Shown piece by piece: positions 1 through 7,428 of a DNA stretch of 64,000 nucleotides. The notes under the pieces were generated by a model that searched no databases, was not told the DNA's origin, and worked only from the letters and a program-made list of their open reading frames with translations. The stretch's first letter is position 1, and every line of letters starts with the position of its first letter. A program made the position numbers and the translations under genes. Source of the stretch: Bacteroidota bacterium (GTDB lineage Bacteria; Bacteroidota; Bacteroidia; CAILMK01; JACPUW01); assembly GCA_016192035.1 (NCBI GenBank), contig JACPUW010000007.1, positions 109,945 to 173,944 of the forward strand, written 5' to 3'.

Positions 1-1
1 C

Positions 2-577
2 TCAAAAGGTACAACTCCTTCAACCATTGGTTCTGAAACAGCCGAAGAAGGAACAATCATATTTTTGAGAGCTGAAAACTTATATGAAAATAAAATCACT
101 TTAACTCCAACGTTTTATATTGACCAAGAGACAGACCAAGTTCTCTTTCGTTCAAGACTGGAAACTAATGATGTGCTCTTAGTTATCGCTGGAGCTACTT
201 TAGGACGAACAGGAATAGTTACTGAAGAAATTTTACCAGCAAATACCAATCAGGCAGTTTGCTTTATTAGACCTGATAATATTTACCCTGAATTTTTGCG
301 ATTATGGATGCAAACCAATTTTATTACAGCTGAAATTTGGCTTAATGCAACACAAGCAGCACTACCATATTTAGCAATTGGCAAGATCGCTACGTTCTAT
401 ATTCTTTATCCACCAATTGCAGAACAAAAGCAAATCGTTTCACACATAAAAACTGAAACCACCAACAAAGGCACAGCCATAGCCAAAGCCGAACGGGAAA
501 TCGAACTTATTCGGGAATACAAAGAGGCCATGATAGCTGAGGTGGTGATGGGGAGAAGGAATATTGTAAAAGAATGA
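2..577 (+). CDS. hsdS: Type I restriction enzyme specificity subunit HsdS (3' part)
   Basis: The reading frame is open from the left edge, so the 5' part lies outside the window; the TTG at 65 is an internal codon. The visible 191 residues match the second target-recognition domain and the C-terminal helical spacer of HsdS. The hallmark is PPIAEQKQIVSHI (about 117-129 residues after base 65), followed by a charged helix containing EREIELIREYKEAMI. HsdS chooses the DNA sequence that the HsdM/HsdR complex methylates or cuts. The stop overlaps the next start (ATGA at 574-577), so this was part of an operon. The DNA is richer in A+T than the rest of the window. The family call is firm; the target sequence cannot be read. 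Confidence 0.88.
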   Translation, partial: SKGTTPSTIGSETAEEGTIIFLRAENLYENKITLTPTFYIDQETDQVLFRSRLETNDVLLVIAGATLGRTGIVTEEILPANTNQAVCFIRPDNIYPEFLRLWMQTNFITAEIWLNATQAALPYLAIGKIATFYILYPPIAEQKQIVSHIKTETTNKGTAIAKAEREIELIREYKEAMIAEVVMGRRNIVKE

Positions 578-843
578 AAGAAGTAGTCATATATCAAACC
601 CAAAGCGGGTCATTGGAATTAAAAGGCGATTACGCTAATCAGACCATTTGGGCAACTAGTTCCAAAATGGAACTGGTTCAAATGGAAGCAGGAAGGCAGG
701 TGAAACGAAAAGTTGATTATTACAATTTAGAAATGATAATATCTGTAGGATACAGAATCAATACCGTTAAAGGAACAAAGTTTCGCCAATGGGATACCAA
801 GTGCTTAAAATATTATTTACCTACCATTTACTTATCCGCTTAA
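574..843 (+). pseudogene. Shrunken RhuM-family relative
   Basis: An 89-residue frame that aligns with the N-terminal part of the intact RhuM-type gene immediately downstream. Shared blocks are TIWAT/LWATQKQM, a VKRKVDYYNLE-like segment matching VQRKQLCYNLD, and the VGYRxNxxxGTxFRQW block. About 31 residues between LWATQKQM and the VQRK segment are missing, and the frame ends soon after FRQW, so the DNA-binding core is incomplete. It starts inside the hsdS stop. I read it as a remnant of a duplicated rhuM gene with an in-frame internal deletion. A short translated protein cannot be excluded because the frame has no internal stop. Confidence 0.6.
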
Positions 844-845
844 CT

Positions 846-1823
846 ATGGAAAATCAGATAGAAATATATACGTCATCGAAAGGTATAGAAATAGCTGTTT
901 TGCTTGAAAATGAAACCCTGTGGGCTACTCAAAAGCAAATGGCTGAAATATTCGACACGACACCACAAAATATTACCATTCATTTAAAAAATGTGTATGG
1001 TGATGCAGAAATTGACGAAGATTCAACTTGTAAGGAATTCTTACAAGTTCAAACAGAAGGTAAACGCAAGGTTCAGCGTAAACAACTTTGTTACAACCTT
1101 GACGCAATACTCTCGGTTGGCTACAGGGTAAACTCAAAGCGTGGCACACAATTTCGCCAATGGGCTACCCAGCGCTTAAAAGATTATCTGGTTCAGGGGT
1201 ATGCTATTAACCAAAAACGCTTAGACGAATTGGGTAATATGGTCCAATTGATTGAACAATCTGGCAAAACCGAAACACTGCAATTGCAAGAAGCCAAAGG
1301 CTTGTTGGAAATTTTGGGTAACTATACCAAAAGCTTTCTATTGCTTAATCAATACGACAGCCACAACTTGCAAGCAGGAAGGCTGAATGAGAACATCACC
1401 TATGAAATTGAATACGATGAAGCCAAAAATGCTATTGCAGAATTGAAGAGACAACTAATGGCACAAAAAGAAGCAACAGAACTATTTGGCAATGAAAAAG
1501 ACGAAAGTTTCAAAAGTTCGCTCAGAAGCATTGTTCAAACATTTGATGGGCAATATCTCTATCCAAGCATTGAAGAACAAGCGGCACACTTGCTTTACTT
1601 CGTCATTAAAAATCATTCTTTCACTGATGGAAACAAACGCATTGGAGCATTTCTGTTTGTATGGTTTTTAGAAAAAAACAAACACCGCTTCAAATCTTCG
1701 GGCGAGTTGAAAATCAATGATAATGGACTAATAGCGATTGCATTGCTTGTAGCTCAAAGCAAACCCGAAGAGAAGGAGATAATTATCCAGTTAATTGTAG
1801 CATTAATAGCCGATAACAAATGA
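846..1823 (+). CDS. RhuM-family protein with C-terminal Fic/Doc domain
   Basis: 326 residues from the ATG at 846; the frame is open upstream to 789, but homology begins at MENQIEIYTSS. Residues 1 to about 125 are the RhuM ('virulence protein') N-terminal domain, with LWATQKQMAEIF and VGYRVNSKRGTQFRQWATQRLKDYL. The C-terminal part carries a Fic/Doc active-site motif, HSFTDGNKRIGA, with the catalytic His at about 257. Fic enzymes transfer AMP or similar groups to proteins; the target here is unknown. RhuM-Fic genes are common passengers between hsdS and hsdR in Bacteroidota type I loci. The stop overlaps the hsdR fragment start (ATGA at 1820-1823). No separate antitoxin is seen. Confidence 0.85.
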   Translation: MENQIEIYTSSKGIEIAVLLENETLWATQKQMAEIFDTTPQNITIHLKNVYGDAEIDEDSTCKEFLQVQTEGKRKVQRKQLCYNLDAILSVGYRVNSKRGTQFRQWATQRLKDYLVQGYAINQKRLDELGNMVQLIEQSGKTETLQLQEAKGLLEILGNYTKSFLLLNQYDSHNLQAGRLNENITYEIEYDEAKNAIAELKRQLMAQKEATELFGNEKDESFKSSLRSIVQTFDGQYLYPSIEEQAAHLLYFVIKNHSFTDGNKRIGAFLFVWFLEKNKHRFKSSGELKINDNGLIAIALLVAQSKPEEKEIIIQLIVALIADNK

Positions 1824-1936
1824 AAACAGACACCACAGAAAAAGGATTAGAAGCCTATATCACACAGCACTTATGTTTGGTGAATGCTTTTGAAGAAAGA
1901 CATCACAGCCATTACAACCGTGTAGATAATGGGTAA
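1820..1936 (+). pseudogene. hsdR: Truncated 5' end of hsdR (type I restriction subunit)
   Basis: The ATG at 1820 overlaps the preceding stop. It opens a 38-codon frame beginning MKTDTTEKGLEAYITQHL, which is the conserved N-terminal start of HsdR (TTEKGLE). After HHSHYNRVD the homology stops and a TAA follows at 1934. The rest of the protein, normally about 800-1000 residues including the nuclease and helicase motor domains, is absent. Directly downstream lies insertion-sequence debris. The restriction activity of this locus is therefore lost; modification could survive if hsdM exists upstream of the window. Recognition rests on a short segment plus operon position. Confidence 0.72.
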
Positions 1937-1972
1937 CGTAAAATTTCTGGGGATTTAGTATGAATAAACATA

Positions 1973-2346
1973 ATGCAGGACAGGTTTTTTGAAGTGGTAT
2001 TGCCCTCGGATTTGCTCAAGTATTTTGACATCACCGGTTGGTCATGGGATGAGCGCGTTGACAAGGTGAGCTTGGGCACACTTGTGGTTGATCTGGCCGA
2101 GAAAAACGAGCTAAGGTTGGAAGGCTGCCCAGCGGGCGGACCAAGGATTACCTGCCGGCCAAGCGCGTACACGACTTTCTCCTCAGGGGCCACGCGGTAT
2201 TCCTGAGCATAAGCCGTCGGCGGTGGCGGCACAAGGAGCACCCGAACGATATCAAATCCAATGATTACTCGTTCATGGCCGAGGGTTCGAAATTTACCGT
2301 GGAACTCTCGGATTTTTTAAAATATATTGGTCTAAAACAGGGCTGA
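1973..2346 (+). pseudogene. ISAon1 transposase N-terminal region, frameshifted
   Basis: The ATG at 1973 gives MQDRFFEVVLPSDLLKYFDI, typical of the ISAon1 'transposase N-terminal region' protein. Near 2110-2120 the similarity shifts frame and continues as RLPSGRTKDYLPAKR, then a segment rich in basic residues (SISRRRWRHKEHP), then AEGSKFTVELSDFLKYIG, ending at TGA 2344-2346. One frameshift therefore separates the two halves. These families normally encode this small protein just ahead of the catalytic transposase, as here. Confidence 0.62.
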
Positions 2347-2587
2347 TACGATAAGCAACATCGCGTCCTATTACGGGGTAATCCTCAACAAACTGCGCAG
2401 GCACTAAAAAAAACGGACCAGTGGGTTCAAGGACTGGGAGCAAAAGGGGCACTGTGAGGCTACATGGTCTTTCCAGAAAACATTGGGCCGTTCCTGTGCA
2501 TTGACGAGGTATCCATCTCCAATGGCGCGATGTACGCCTTTGTCACCTACTAGAACGGGCGCGGCAATAGTGGCAGCCTGGTGGCAA
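2347..2587 (+). pseudogene. ISAon1 catalytic transposase fragment
   Basis: Reading with frame changes gives IASYYGV, FKDWEQKGH, MVFPENIGPFLCIDEVSISN and then, after a stop, NGRGNSGSLVAIS. This is the region around the first catalytic Asp (CIDE) of ISAon1-type DDE transposases. At least one in-frame stop (after FVTY) and two frame shifts are present. Everything after LVAIS is missing, including the other two acidic catalytic residues. The fragment ends at the acr3 stop codon of the opposite strand. Confidence 0.6.
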
Positions 2588-3613
2588 TTAGTACCTCCAC
2601 CTTTTGGCCAGAGAAACAAGGCTAAGCATAATGGGTACTTCTATGAGTACCCCTACCACGGTAACCAATGCTGCGCCCGACTCCAGTCCAAACAAGACAA
2701 TGGCCACCGCAACCGCCAACTCAAAAAAATTGCTCGCACCAATCATAGATGCCGGCGCACAAGTGGTATAGGGCAGCTTGAGCACTCGGCCACCCAGCCA
2801 CGACAAGAAGAAAATGACATAGGTTTGAATGGTCAAAGGAATGGCTATGAGTAGGATAAGTATGGGCTGTTCCAAAATCCGCTCACCTTGGAAAGCAAAA
2901 AGCAATACCAAAGTGCCAAGCAAAGCCACCATGGACAGAGGCTTGAGCCTGGGCAGGAAAATGGCGGTAAACCAAGATTCCCCTTTTTGGGCAATGAGCC
3001 AGCGGTTGCTAAAATACCCTGCCAACAAGGGGATGGCTACAAAGGCCACTACCGATGTAAAAAGCACCTCGTACGGGATCGTTATATGGCTAATGTCCAA
3101 TAACAATTTCACTATTGGGATAAAGGCTATCAACAGGATGATGTCGTTGGCCGCTACCTGTATAAGGGTGTAGGTGGGGTTTCCGCCTGATAGATATGAC
3201 CACACAAATACCATGGCCGTGCAAGGGGCGGCACCTAGTAAAATGGCTCCCGCTATGTATTCTTTGGCCTCACTGGGCTGTATAAATGCCCCATATAATT
3301 TGGAGAAAAACAACCAGGCAAAAAAGGCCATGGCAAAGGGTTTAACCGCCCAGTTTACCACCACGGTCAGTCCAAGCCCCCGAAGGCTCGTGCCCGCCTT
3401 TCTAAGGCTACCAAAATCTATTTGCACCATCATGGGATAGACCATAAGCCATACCAATAGCATTACTGGAATGTTCACATGTGCTATTTCCCAGTTGGCC
3501 AGTGGCTTGATTGATGTGCCAAATACCGCCCCCAAGCCTACCCCAAGTACTATGGAGAGTGCCACCCATAAGCTAAGGTAGCGCTCAAATGGGCCTAAAT
3601 TGCTGTTAGCCAT
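2588..3613 (-). CDS. acr3: Arsenite efflux transporter, ACR3 family
   Basis: 341 residues with about ten membrane helices, the normal ACR3 length. The conserved Cys is in GAAPCTAMVFVWSYL (Cys131), with further conserved blocks NPTYTLIQVAANDI and GASNFFELAVAVAI, and the essential Glu in GVLIEVPIML. It exports As(OH)3/arsenite across the inner membrane using the proton gradient. The gene lies 17 bp downstream of arsM on the same strand, so the two are probably co-transcribed. The C-terminus appears complete even though insertion-sequence debris abuts the stop codon. Confidence 0.93.
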   Translation of the reverse strand: MANSNLGPFERYLSLWVALSIVLGVGLGAVFGTSIKPLANWEIAHVNIPVMLLVWLMVYPMMVQIDFGSLRKAGTSLRGLGLTVVVNWAVKPFAMAFFAWLFFSKLYGAFIQPSEAKEYIAGAILLGAAPCTAMVFVWSYLSGGNPTYTLIQVAANDIILLIAFIPIVKLLLDISHITIPYEVLFTSVVAFVAIPLLAGYFSNRWLIAQKGESWFTAIFLPRLKPLSMVALLGTLVLLFAFQGERILEQPILILLIAIPLTIQTYVIFFLSWLGGRVLKLPYTTCAPASMIGASNFFELAVAVAIVLFGLESGAALVTVVGVLIEVPIMLSLVSLAKRWRY

Positions 3614-3630
3614 ATCGCCAAAATATTTGG

Positions 3631-4485
3631 TTATTCACAGCAACCGCTATTGGGCGAGCAGGTACCTGCGGGCTTACTGCCCCTAACCGTGATGCTCTCT
3701 ATAGGGCTACCCGTCTTATGGTATGTCACTATCTCATCTGGGCTAAGGTATTGTGCCAGAATATCGTTTGGTACTACTATGGGCTTGGCCTTCTGCACGG
3801 AAACCTGATCAAAACCAGCTTGGATTATGGTGTCCAAATAATCCTGTCGGTGCATGGCACCACTTACGCAACCCGCGTACATTTCGGCAGCCGACTGTAT
3901 GGCCGGCGGCAGTTCATTGGTTAAGACAATATCCGAAACACTAAAATGCCCGCCTGGCTTGAGTATCCTAAACATTTCGGCAAAGGCCTTGGCCTTGTCA
4001 GGTACTAGGTTCAGTACGCAGTTGCTTACTACCACATCGGCCATATTGGCGGTCATGGGTATCCGTTCTATGTCGCCCAGGCGGAACTCCACGTTCTGGA
4101 AACCCAATTTCTGGGCGTTGGCACGGGCTTTTTCTATCATCTCAGGGGTGAAATCAATGCCAATCACCCTACCGTCAGGGCCCGCCTCATGTCGCGCCAC
4201 AAAGCAGTCGTTGCCCGCGCCCGAACCCAGGTCCACCACGGTATGGCCGGGCTGTATGCCCGCAAATTGGGTGGGAAGCCCACAGCCCAGGCCTAAATCA
4301 GCATCAGATTGATATCCTGATAATTGGCCGTAGTCATCGCTCATGATGTTATATACCTCTGTACTGCATGGGCCTGAACCGCAACACGCAGATTGGTTGG
4401 TTTCCTTATCGCTTTTGGCTATTTCGGCATATTTGCGCCTTACCATGTCCTTGGTTTCTTGCGCCGGTGTGTGGGTACTGCTCAT
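3631..4485 (-). CDS. arsM: Arsenite S-adenosylmethionine methyltransferase ArsM
   Basis: 284 residues. The SAM-binding motif is DLGSGAGND (85-93). The three cysteines that bind As(III) in ArsM enzymes are present: Cys68 (GLGCGLP), Cys156 (SNCVLNL) and Cys206 (YAGCVSGA). ArsM methylates arsenite to mono-, di- and trimethyl forms in the cytoplasm. Extra cysteines occur near both ends: CCGSGPC at 34-40 and a C-terminal tail with Cys276, Cys282 and Cys283. These may help bind As(III) from glutathione or bacillithiol adducts (inference). First gene of the arsM-acr3 unit; no arsR or arsC lies beside it. A candidate ArsR operator is found 32 bp upstream of the start. Confidence 0.93.
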   Translation of the reverse strand: MSSTHTPAQETKDMVRRKYAEIAKSDKETNQSACCGSGPCSTEVYNIMSDDYGQLSGYQSDADLGLGCGLPTQFAGIQPGHTVVDLGSGAGNDCFVARHEAGPDGRVIGIDFTPEMIEKARANAQKLGFQNVEFRLGDIERIPMTANMADVVVSNCVLNLVPDKAKAFAEMFRILKPGGHFSVSDIVLTNELPPAIQSAAEMYAGCVSGAMHRQDYLDTIIQAGFDQVSVQKAKPIVVPNDILAQYLSPDEIVTYHKTGSPIESITVRGSKPAGTCSPNSGCCE

Positions 4486-4516
4486 GTGGTGTGCTCTTTT
4501 GTGTCAGATCTATTTC

Positions 4517-4532
4517 ATCGCAATATTACGAT
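4517..4532 (-). promoter_or_regulatory. Candidate ArsR-type operator before arsM
   Basis: ATCGCAATATTACGAT is a 16-bp near-perfect palindrome with mismatches only at the symmetric positions 5 and 12. Its centre is about 40 bp upstream of the arsM start. It has the form of ArsR/SmtB-family operators. On the coding strand it contains TAATATTG, one mismatch from the Bacteroidota -7 box TAnnTTTG, so a bound repressor would cover the promoter. The arsR gene itself is not in the window. Confidence 0.55.
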
Positions 4533-4569
4533 TGAATTGAAAAACGCGAGAGGGGAGGTGTTTTCTTGA

Positions 4570-5940
4570 TCAAGGGGCTTGCTTTTCAAATAAGTGGAAA
4601 GAAACCGTTGGGACATCCACTTTACTGTATCCATCTACCACATTCCGGGCACTAACCAAGAAGGGTGAATCAGGGGATGTGGAGAAATCCGCAAGTTGGT
4701 ATCTCGTGGCATAGGCAAAAATGCTCCAGTGTCCTGCGAGATCTTTGTCAATACCAATTCGTACGCTCTTAGTGTGTTGTGAAATGACTTGAAGGTCGGT
4801 AATCAGGTGCTTATCCCTAGTATAGTTGCCATAATTCCAAATTCCTAAACCAATGCCTATCAATATCATAACCCATCCAAGGGGGGCTAAGATAAAGTGC
4901 AGTTTGTTATCCAAAGTGCTTTTTGGGAGTTGAAGCGAAGGGCTAAGTGCATGAACCACTAGGAGGATATAAAAGGGGAAACTTGGTACCGTATAATACA
5001 CATGTTGTTTCTTGAAAAGCGCAAATGGAAGAGAAAAAAGTAAAGCTGTTAAGAGCAATACAGCGGTAGTTCGGGTAAAAGTCAATTTTTTCCTAAACAA
5101 CACCCCTAAAAGAAGTCCAATCCCTAGGGGAACAATAAGTTCACCCAATAGTTTAAGCACAATGGTAAAATGCCCCAACCAAAAAGAACCTGAAGGGACA
5201 TAGTTTATGGTGCCTAACACTTGTGCCGCGAAGAAATCAGCAATGCATTGGTTTGATGGATTATACAGTATCAGTCCTGCTATACCCAGCCCGAAATAAG
5301 AACAGGCTATTGCGGCATCTGACAAACCCTTTCTTATGCCATATGATGGACTAAAGGCCAAAGGCAAGGCCAAGATTCCCAAGGCAACAGGCCCTTTTGT
5401 TAAAAAGGTTGCAAACGCCAAAGCACCAATGACCGGAAGATGCCATAAGCGGTTAATGCCCAATGACATATTGTATAGGAGAAGAAAGGTTGTAAGCACC
5501 AATGGTAAGAGAAGGGATTCAATCATGTTATTGGCAAATACCCAATTGAACCGAGGGGTGATTAAAAGAAGTAGTGTGCCAAACCAAGCTGCGCGGTGGC
5601 CTATTATTATGGAAATTAGTAAATTAAATAGATACAAAGTGAGTAACAATAACAACAAGCAAAAAACCCGTTCAACAAAGTGGCTTGTCCCAAATACGCG
5701 AAACGCATAGGATTCCAACCACATGAAGAGAGGGAGTTGCCCCTTAAAGACCCCAGCATTCAGTCCATCATACCAAAGGGACCAAGTTGAACCTATTCCT
5801 TTTGATAAGTTTTGGCTTATGGCACCATAAATAAGGCCGTCCAGAAACATTCCTTTACAAAACAGTTGAGGTAGGTGAATAAGGGATGCTACCCCAAGTA
5901 AAAATTCAATAGGAAGATGGGAACCTGTTTTTGTGGCCAT
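4570..5940 (-). CDS. GT-C fold (PMT/ArnT-like) membrane glycosyltransferase
   Basis: 456 residues from the ATG at 5940; a TTG six bases upstream would add MP. Multiple hydrophobic helices cover almost the whole chain. The N-terminal FLDGLIYGAISQNLSKG, with an acidic residue in the first periplasmic loop, and the conserved NWVFANNMIESLLLP and AFATFLTKGPVA segments match the PMT_2/ArnT-type glycosyltransferase family 39/83. Such enzymes use a polyprenyl-phosphate sugar donor on the periplasmic side. Donor and acceptor are unknown. The start follows the GH16 gene stop by 6 bp, so it is the last gene of a three-gene unit. Confidence 0.75.
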   Translation of the reverse strand: MATKTGSHLPIEFLLGVASLIHLPQLFCKGMFLDGLIYGAISQNLSKGIGSTWSLWYDGLNAGVFKGQLPLFMWLESYAFRVFGTSHFVERVFCLLLLLLTLYLFNLLISIIIGHRAAWFGTLLLLITPRFNWVFANNMIESLLLPLVLTTFLLLYNMSLGINRLWHLPVIGALAFATFLTKGPVALGILALPLAFSPSYGIRKGLSDAAIACSYFGLGIAGLILYNPSNQCIADFFAAQVLGTINYVPSGSFWLGHFTIVLKLLGELIVPLGIGLLLGVLFRKKLTFTRTTAVLLLTALLFSLPFALFKKQHVYYTVPSFPFYILLVVHALSPSLQLPKSTLDNKLHFILAPLGWVMILIGIGLGIWNYGNYTRDKHLITDLQVISQHTKSVRIGIDKDLAGHWSIFAYATRYQLADFSTSPDSPFLVSARNVVDGYSKVDVPTVSFHLFEKQAP

Positions 5941-5946
5941 GGGCAA

Positions 5947-6726
5947 TTAGCGTTCTACTCTTTGATAAACCCTCACGTAATCTATTTCAAAATAGGCTGG
6001 CAATACCGTATGTTCATCGGCATAGCCCGCAAAATCGCCGCCCAGGGCATGGGAAATGAGCAAATACATGGGTTCTTGTGGTATATTGTTGGTGGATGTA
6101 AACAACAGGTTTCCGTTCAGGTACCACTTTATGCCTGCAGGATCCCATTCCATGGCAAAGACATTAAAAGTGGATGACAAGTCATGCGTGGTATGAAACC
6201 TTGTTTCCATTCCATGTTCGCCATTCTTATCAAGAAAGTGGTTGGAAGTTCTTAAGTTATTTGGGTCACGTCCTAGTACTTCAAAAATGTCGATTTCAGG
6301 TGGCCATCCTGTATGGGCCATCATCCAAAATGCCGAATTAAATCCATGGCCAAAAGCGGTTTTTGCCCGCATTTCAAAGTAGCCATATTGTTGGGAAAAT
6401 GAATTTCTGGAGTATAAATGCCCTGATACATAGTGAAATTGCTGTGTGGTCATGGACCAATCGGGCAAAAAAACCTTCGCCATGGTATCCCGTCTTTCAC
6501 ATCGTATTCGCAATATCCCATTATCTACTTCAAAGACATCGTCCACCATATAGCATTGGTTGTCCTCCGAAGCATGTTGGCCCCAACTAAAATTTGGAGA
6601 CCATGTGGTAAAGTCCACACTCTTACCATTGAATTCTTCGCTAAAAGTGAGCTCCCATTCATCATTGTGGTGCTTGCATGAGGAACAAGCCAAAAGAAAA
6701 ACCCATGCATAAAAATGTTTATGCAT
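5947..6726 (-). CDS. Glycoside hydrolase family 16 lipoprotein
   Basis: 259 residues. A lipoprotein signal with LLAC (Cys14) is followed by a GH16 jelly-roll domain. The catalytic signature EIDIFE is at 144-149 (Glu144 nucleophile, Asp146, Glu149 acid/base). GH16 enzymes cut beta-1,3/1,4-glucans and related algal or galactan polymers; substrate cannot be told from the sequence. The protein should sit in the periplasm or on the outer membrane. The start overlaps the upstream gene by 8 bp and the downstream glycosyltransferase follows after 6 bp, so a role in trimming or remodelling a self-made polysaccharide is as plausible as feeding. No SusC/SusD pair is nearby, which argues against a classic utilisation locus. 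Confidence 0.88.
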   Translation of the reverse strand: MHKHFYAWVFLLACSSCKHHNDEWELTFSEEFNGKSVDFTTWSPNFSWGQHASEDNQCYMVDDVFEVDNGILRIRCERRDTMAKVFLPDWSMTTQQFHYVSGHLYSRNSFSQQYGYFEMRAKTAFGHGFNSAFWMMAHTGWPPEIDIFEVLGRDPNNLRTSNHFLDKNGEHGMETRFHTTHDLSSTFNVFAMEWDPAGIKWYLNGNLLFTSTNNIPQEPMYLLISHALGGDFAGYADEHTVLPAYFEIDYVRVYQRVER

Positions 6727-7348
6727 TGTTTTTGAATAATATATATCGAAATGTAAACAGCAACATGCCTTTTGCCCTACTCCTTGTTAGCAACGGACCA
6801 CTGGTATATTGGGTTTTATGGCCATTCACTAAGTCTCCCCATACACTAACCGTATAAGAATAGAACTCAACGCCCAAAAGTGTTTCGGTATCCAAGCAAA
6901 ACCTGTTAAACTGCATTGTAAAGCCCATGGATGGCAATATGTTAAGAAATCGATATGCTCCCCTATAATTATGGGTTATCGTAGTGCTATTTGGCAAGTG
7001 CTCTAGTACTGTCCATGATTCTCGCTTACTTGTTAATAGCGCTGAAATACCAAAATATGAACGAGTATGCTTGCCGGAAAGGGCATAGTATCTAAAGCCT
7101 GCCATGGCTCCAGTGCTTGCTTGGCCATTAATGGTGGGTATGGGGGTAACAAATGCTGTATGTAGCTGGTAATTATTTCTTTCGGCAAAAATCCCAAAGC
7201 CAGTGGTAGGGTTAATTCCAAAGGCACCGGTCAAATCCACTTTGGCATAAGAAGTAACCCCGAAATGCATTATTGGGCTTTGACCTGAGGCGTAAACATA
7301 AGATAAACAAATACATATAATTGACAGGGAAAACTTGGTGTTCACCAT
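6719..7348 (-). CDS. Small predicted envelope protein of unknown function
   Basis: 209 residues with a signal peptide (about 1-22, cleavage near ASGQS) and then alternating short hydrophobic/polar stretches rich in aromatic and Gly residues, as in small outer-membrane beta-barrels. Examples are GAMAGFRYYAL, RSYFGISALL and GMLLFTFRYILF at the end. I do not recognise a named family. It is the first gene of the unit with the GH16 lipoprotein and the glycosyltransferase, so a role at the outer membrane in the same process is likely but not shown. Confidence 0.65.
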   Translation of the reverse strand: MVNTKFSLSIICICLSYVYASGQSPIMHFGVTSYAKVDLTGAFGINPTTGFGIFAERNNYQLHTAFVTPIPTINGQASTGAMAGFRYYALSGKHTRSYFGISALLTSKRESWTVLEHLPNSTTITHNYRGAYRFLNILPSMGFTMQFNRFCLDTETLLGVEFYSYTVSVWGDLVNGHKTQYTSGPLLTRSRAKGMLLFTFRYILFKNNA

Positions 7349-7362
7349 TTGGCTTTGGTTGT

Positions 7363-7370
7363 CAAAAGTA
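7363..7370 (-). promoter_or_regulatory. -7 box TACTTTTG ahead of the 209-residue gene
   Basis: On the minus strand TACTTTTG fits the Bacteroidota -7 consensus TAnnTTTG and lies 15 bp upstream of the ATG at 7348. No clear -33 TTG/TTTG is seen at the expected spacing, so support is moderate. Confidence 0.4.
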
Positions 7371-7428
7371 AATAGTGTCCATCGAACCTTAGAAAAGCAT
7401 ATTTGTTAATCAAAGCCATTTTACTACC

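Larger units (their letters stand above)
1937..2587 (+). mobile_element. Degraded ISAon1-family insertion sequence
   Basis: Decayed transposase sequence in two consecutive parts (orfA-like and orfB-like) runs from the broken hsdR to the 3' end of acr3. The right end is truncated: transposase homology stops around LVAIS, exactly where the acr3 stop codon begins at 2588. Several stops and shifts show it is dead. No terminal inverted repeats were identified; the left boundary is placed at the end of HsdR homology (about 1930-1937). Insertion followed by deletion is the simplest way to explain both the lost hsdR body and the truncated transposase. Confidence 0.65.

Noticed and set aside
5947..7348. 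Polysaccharide utilisation locus around the GH16 gene
   Set aside because: No SusC/SusD pair, regulator or further hydrolases are present; the unit is better described as an envelope glycan cluster.
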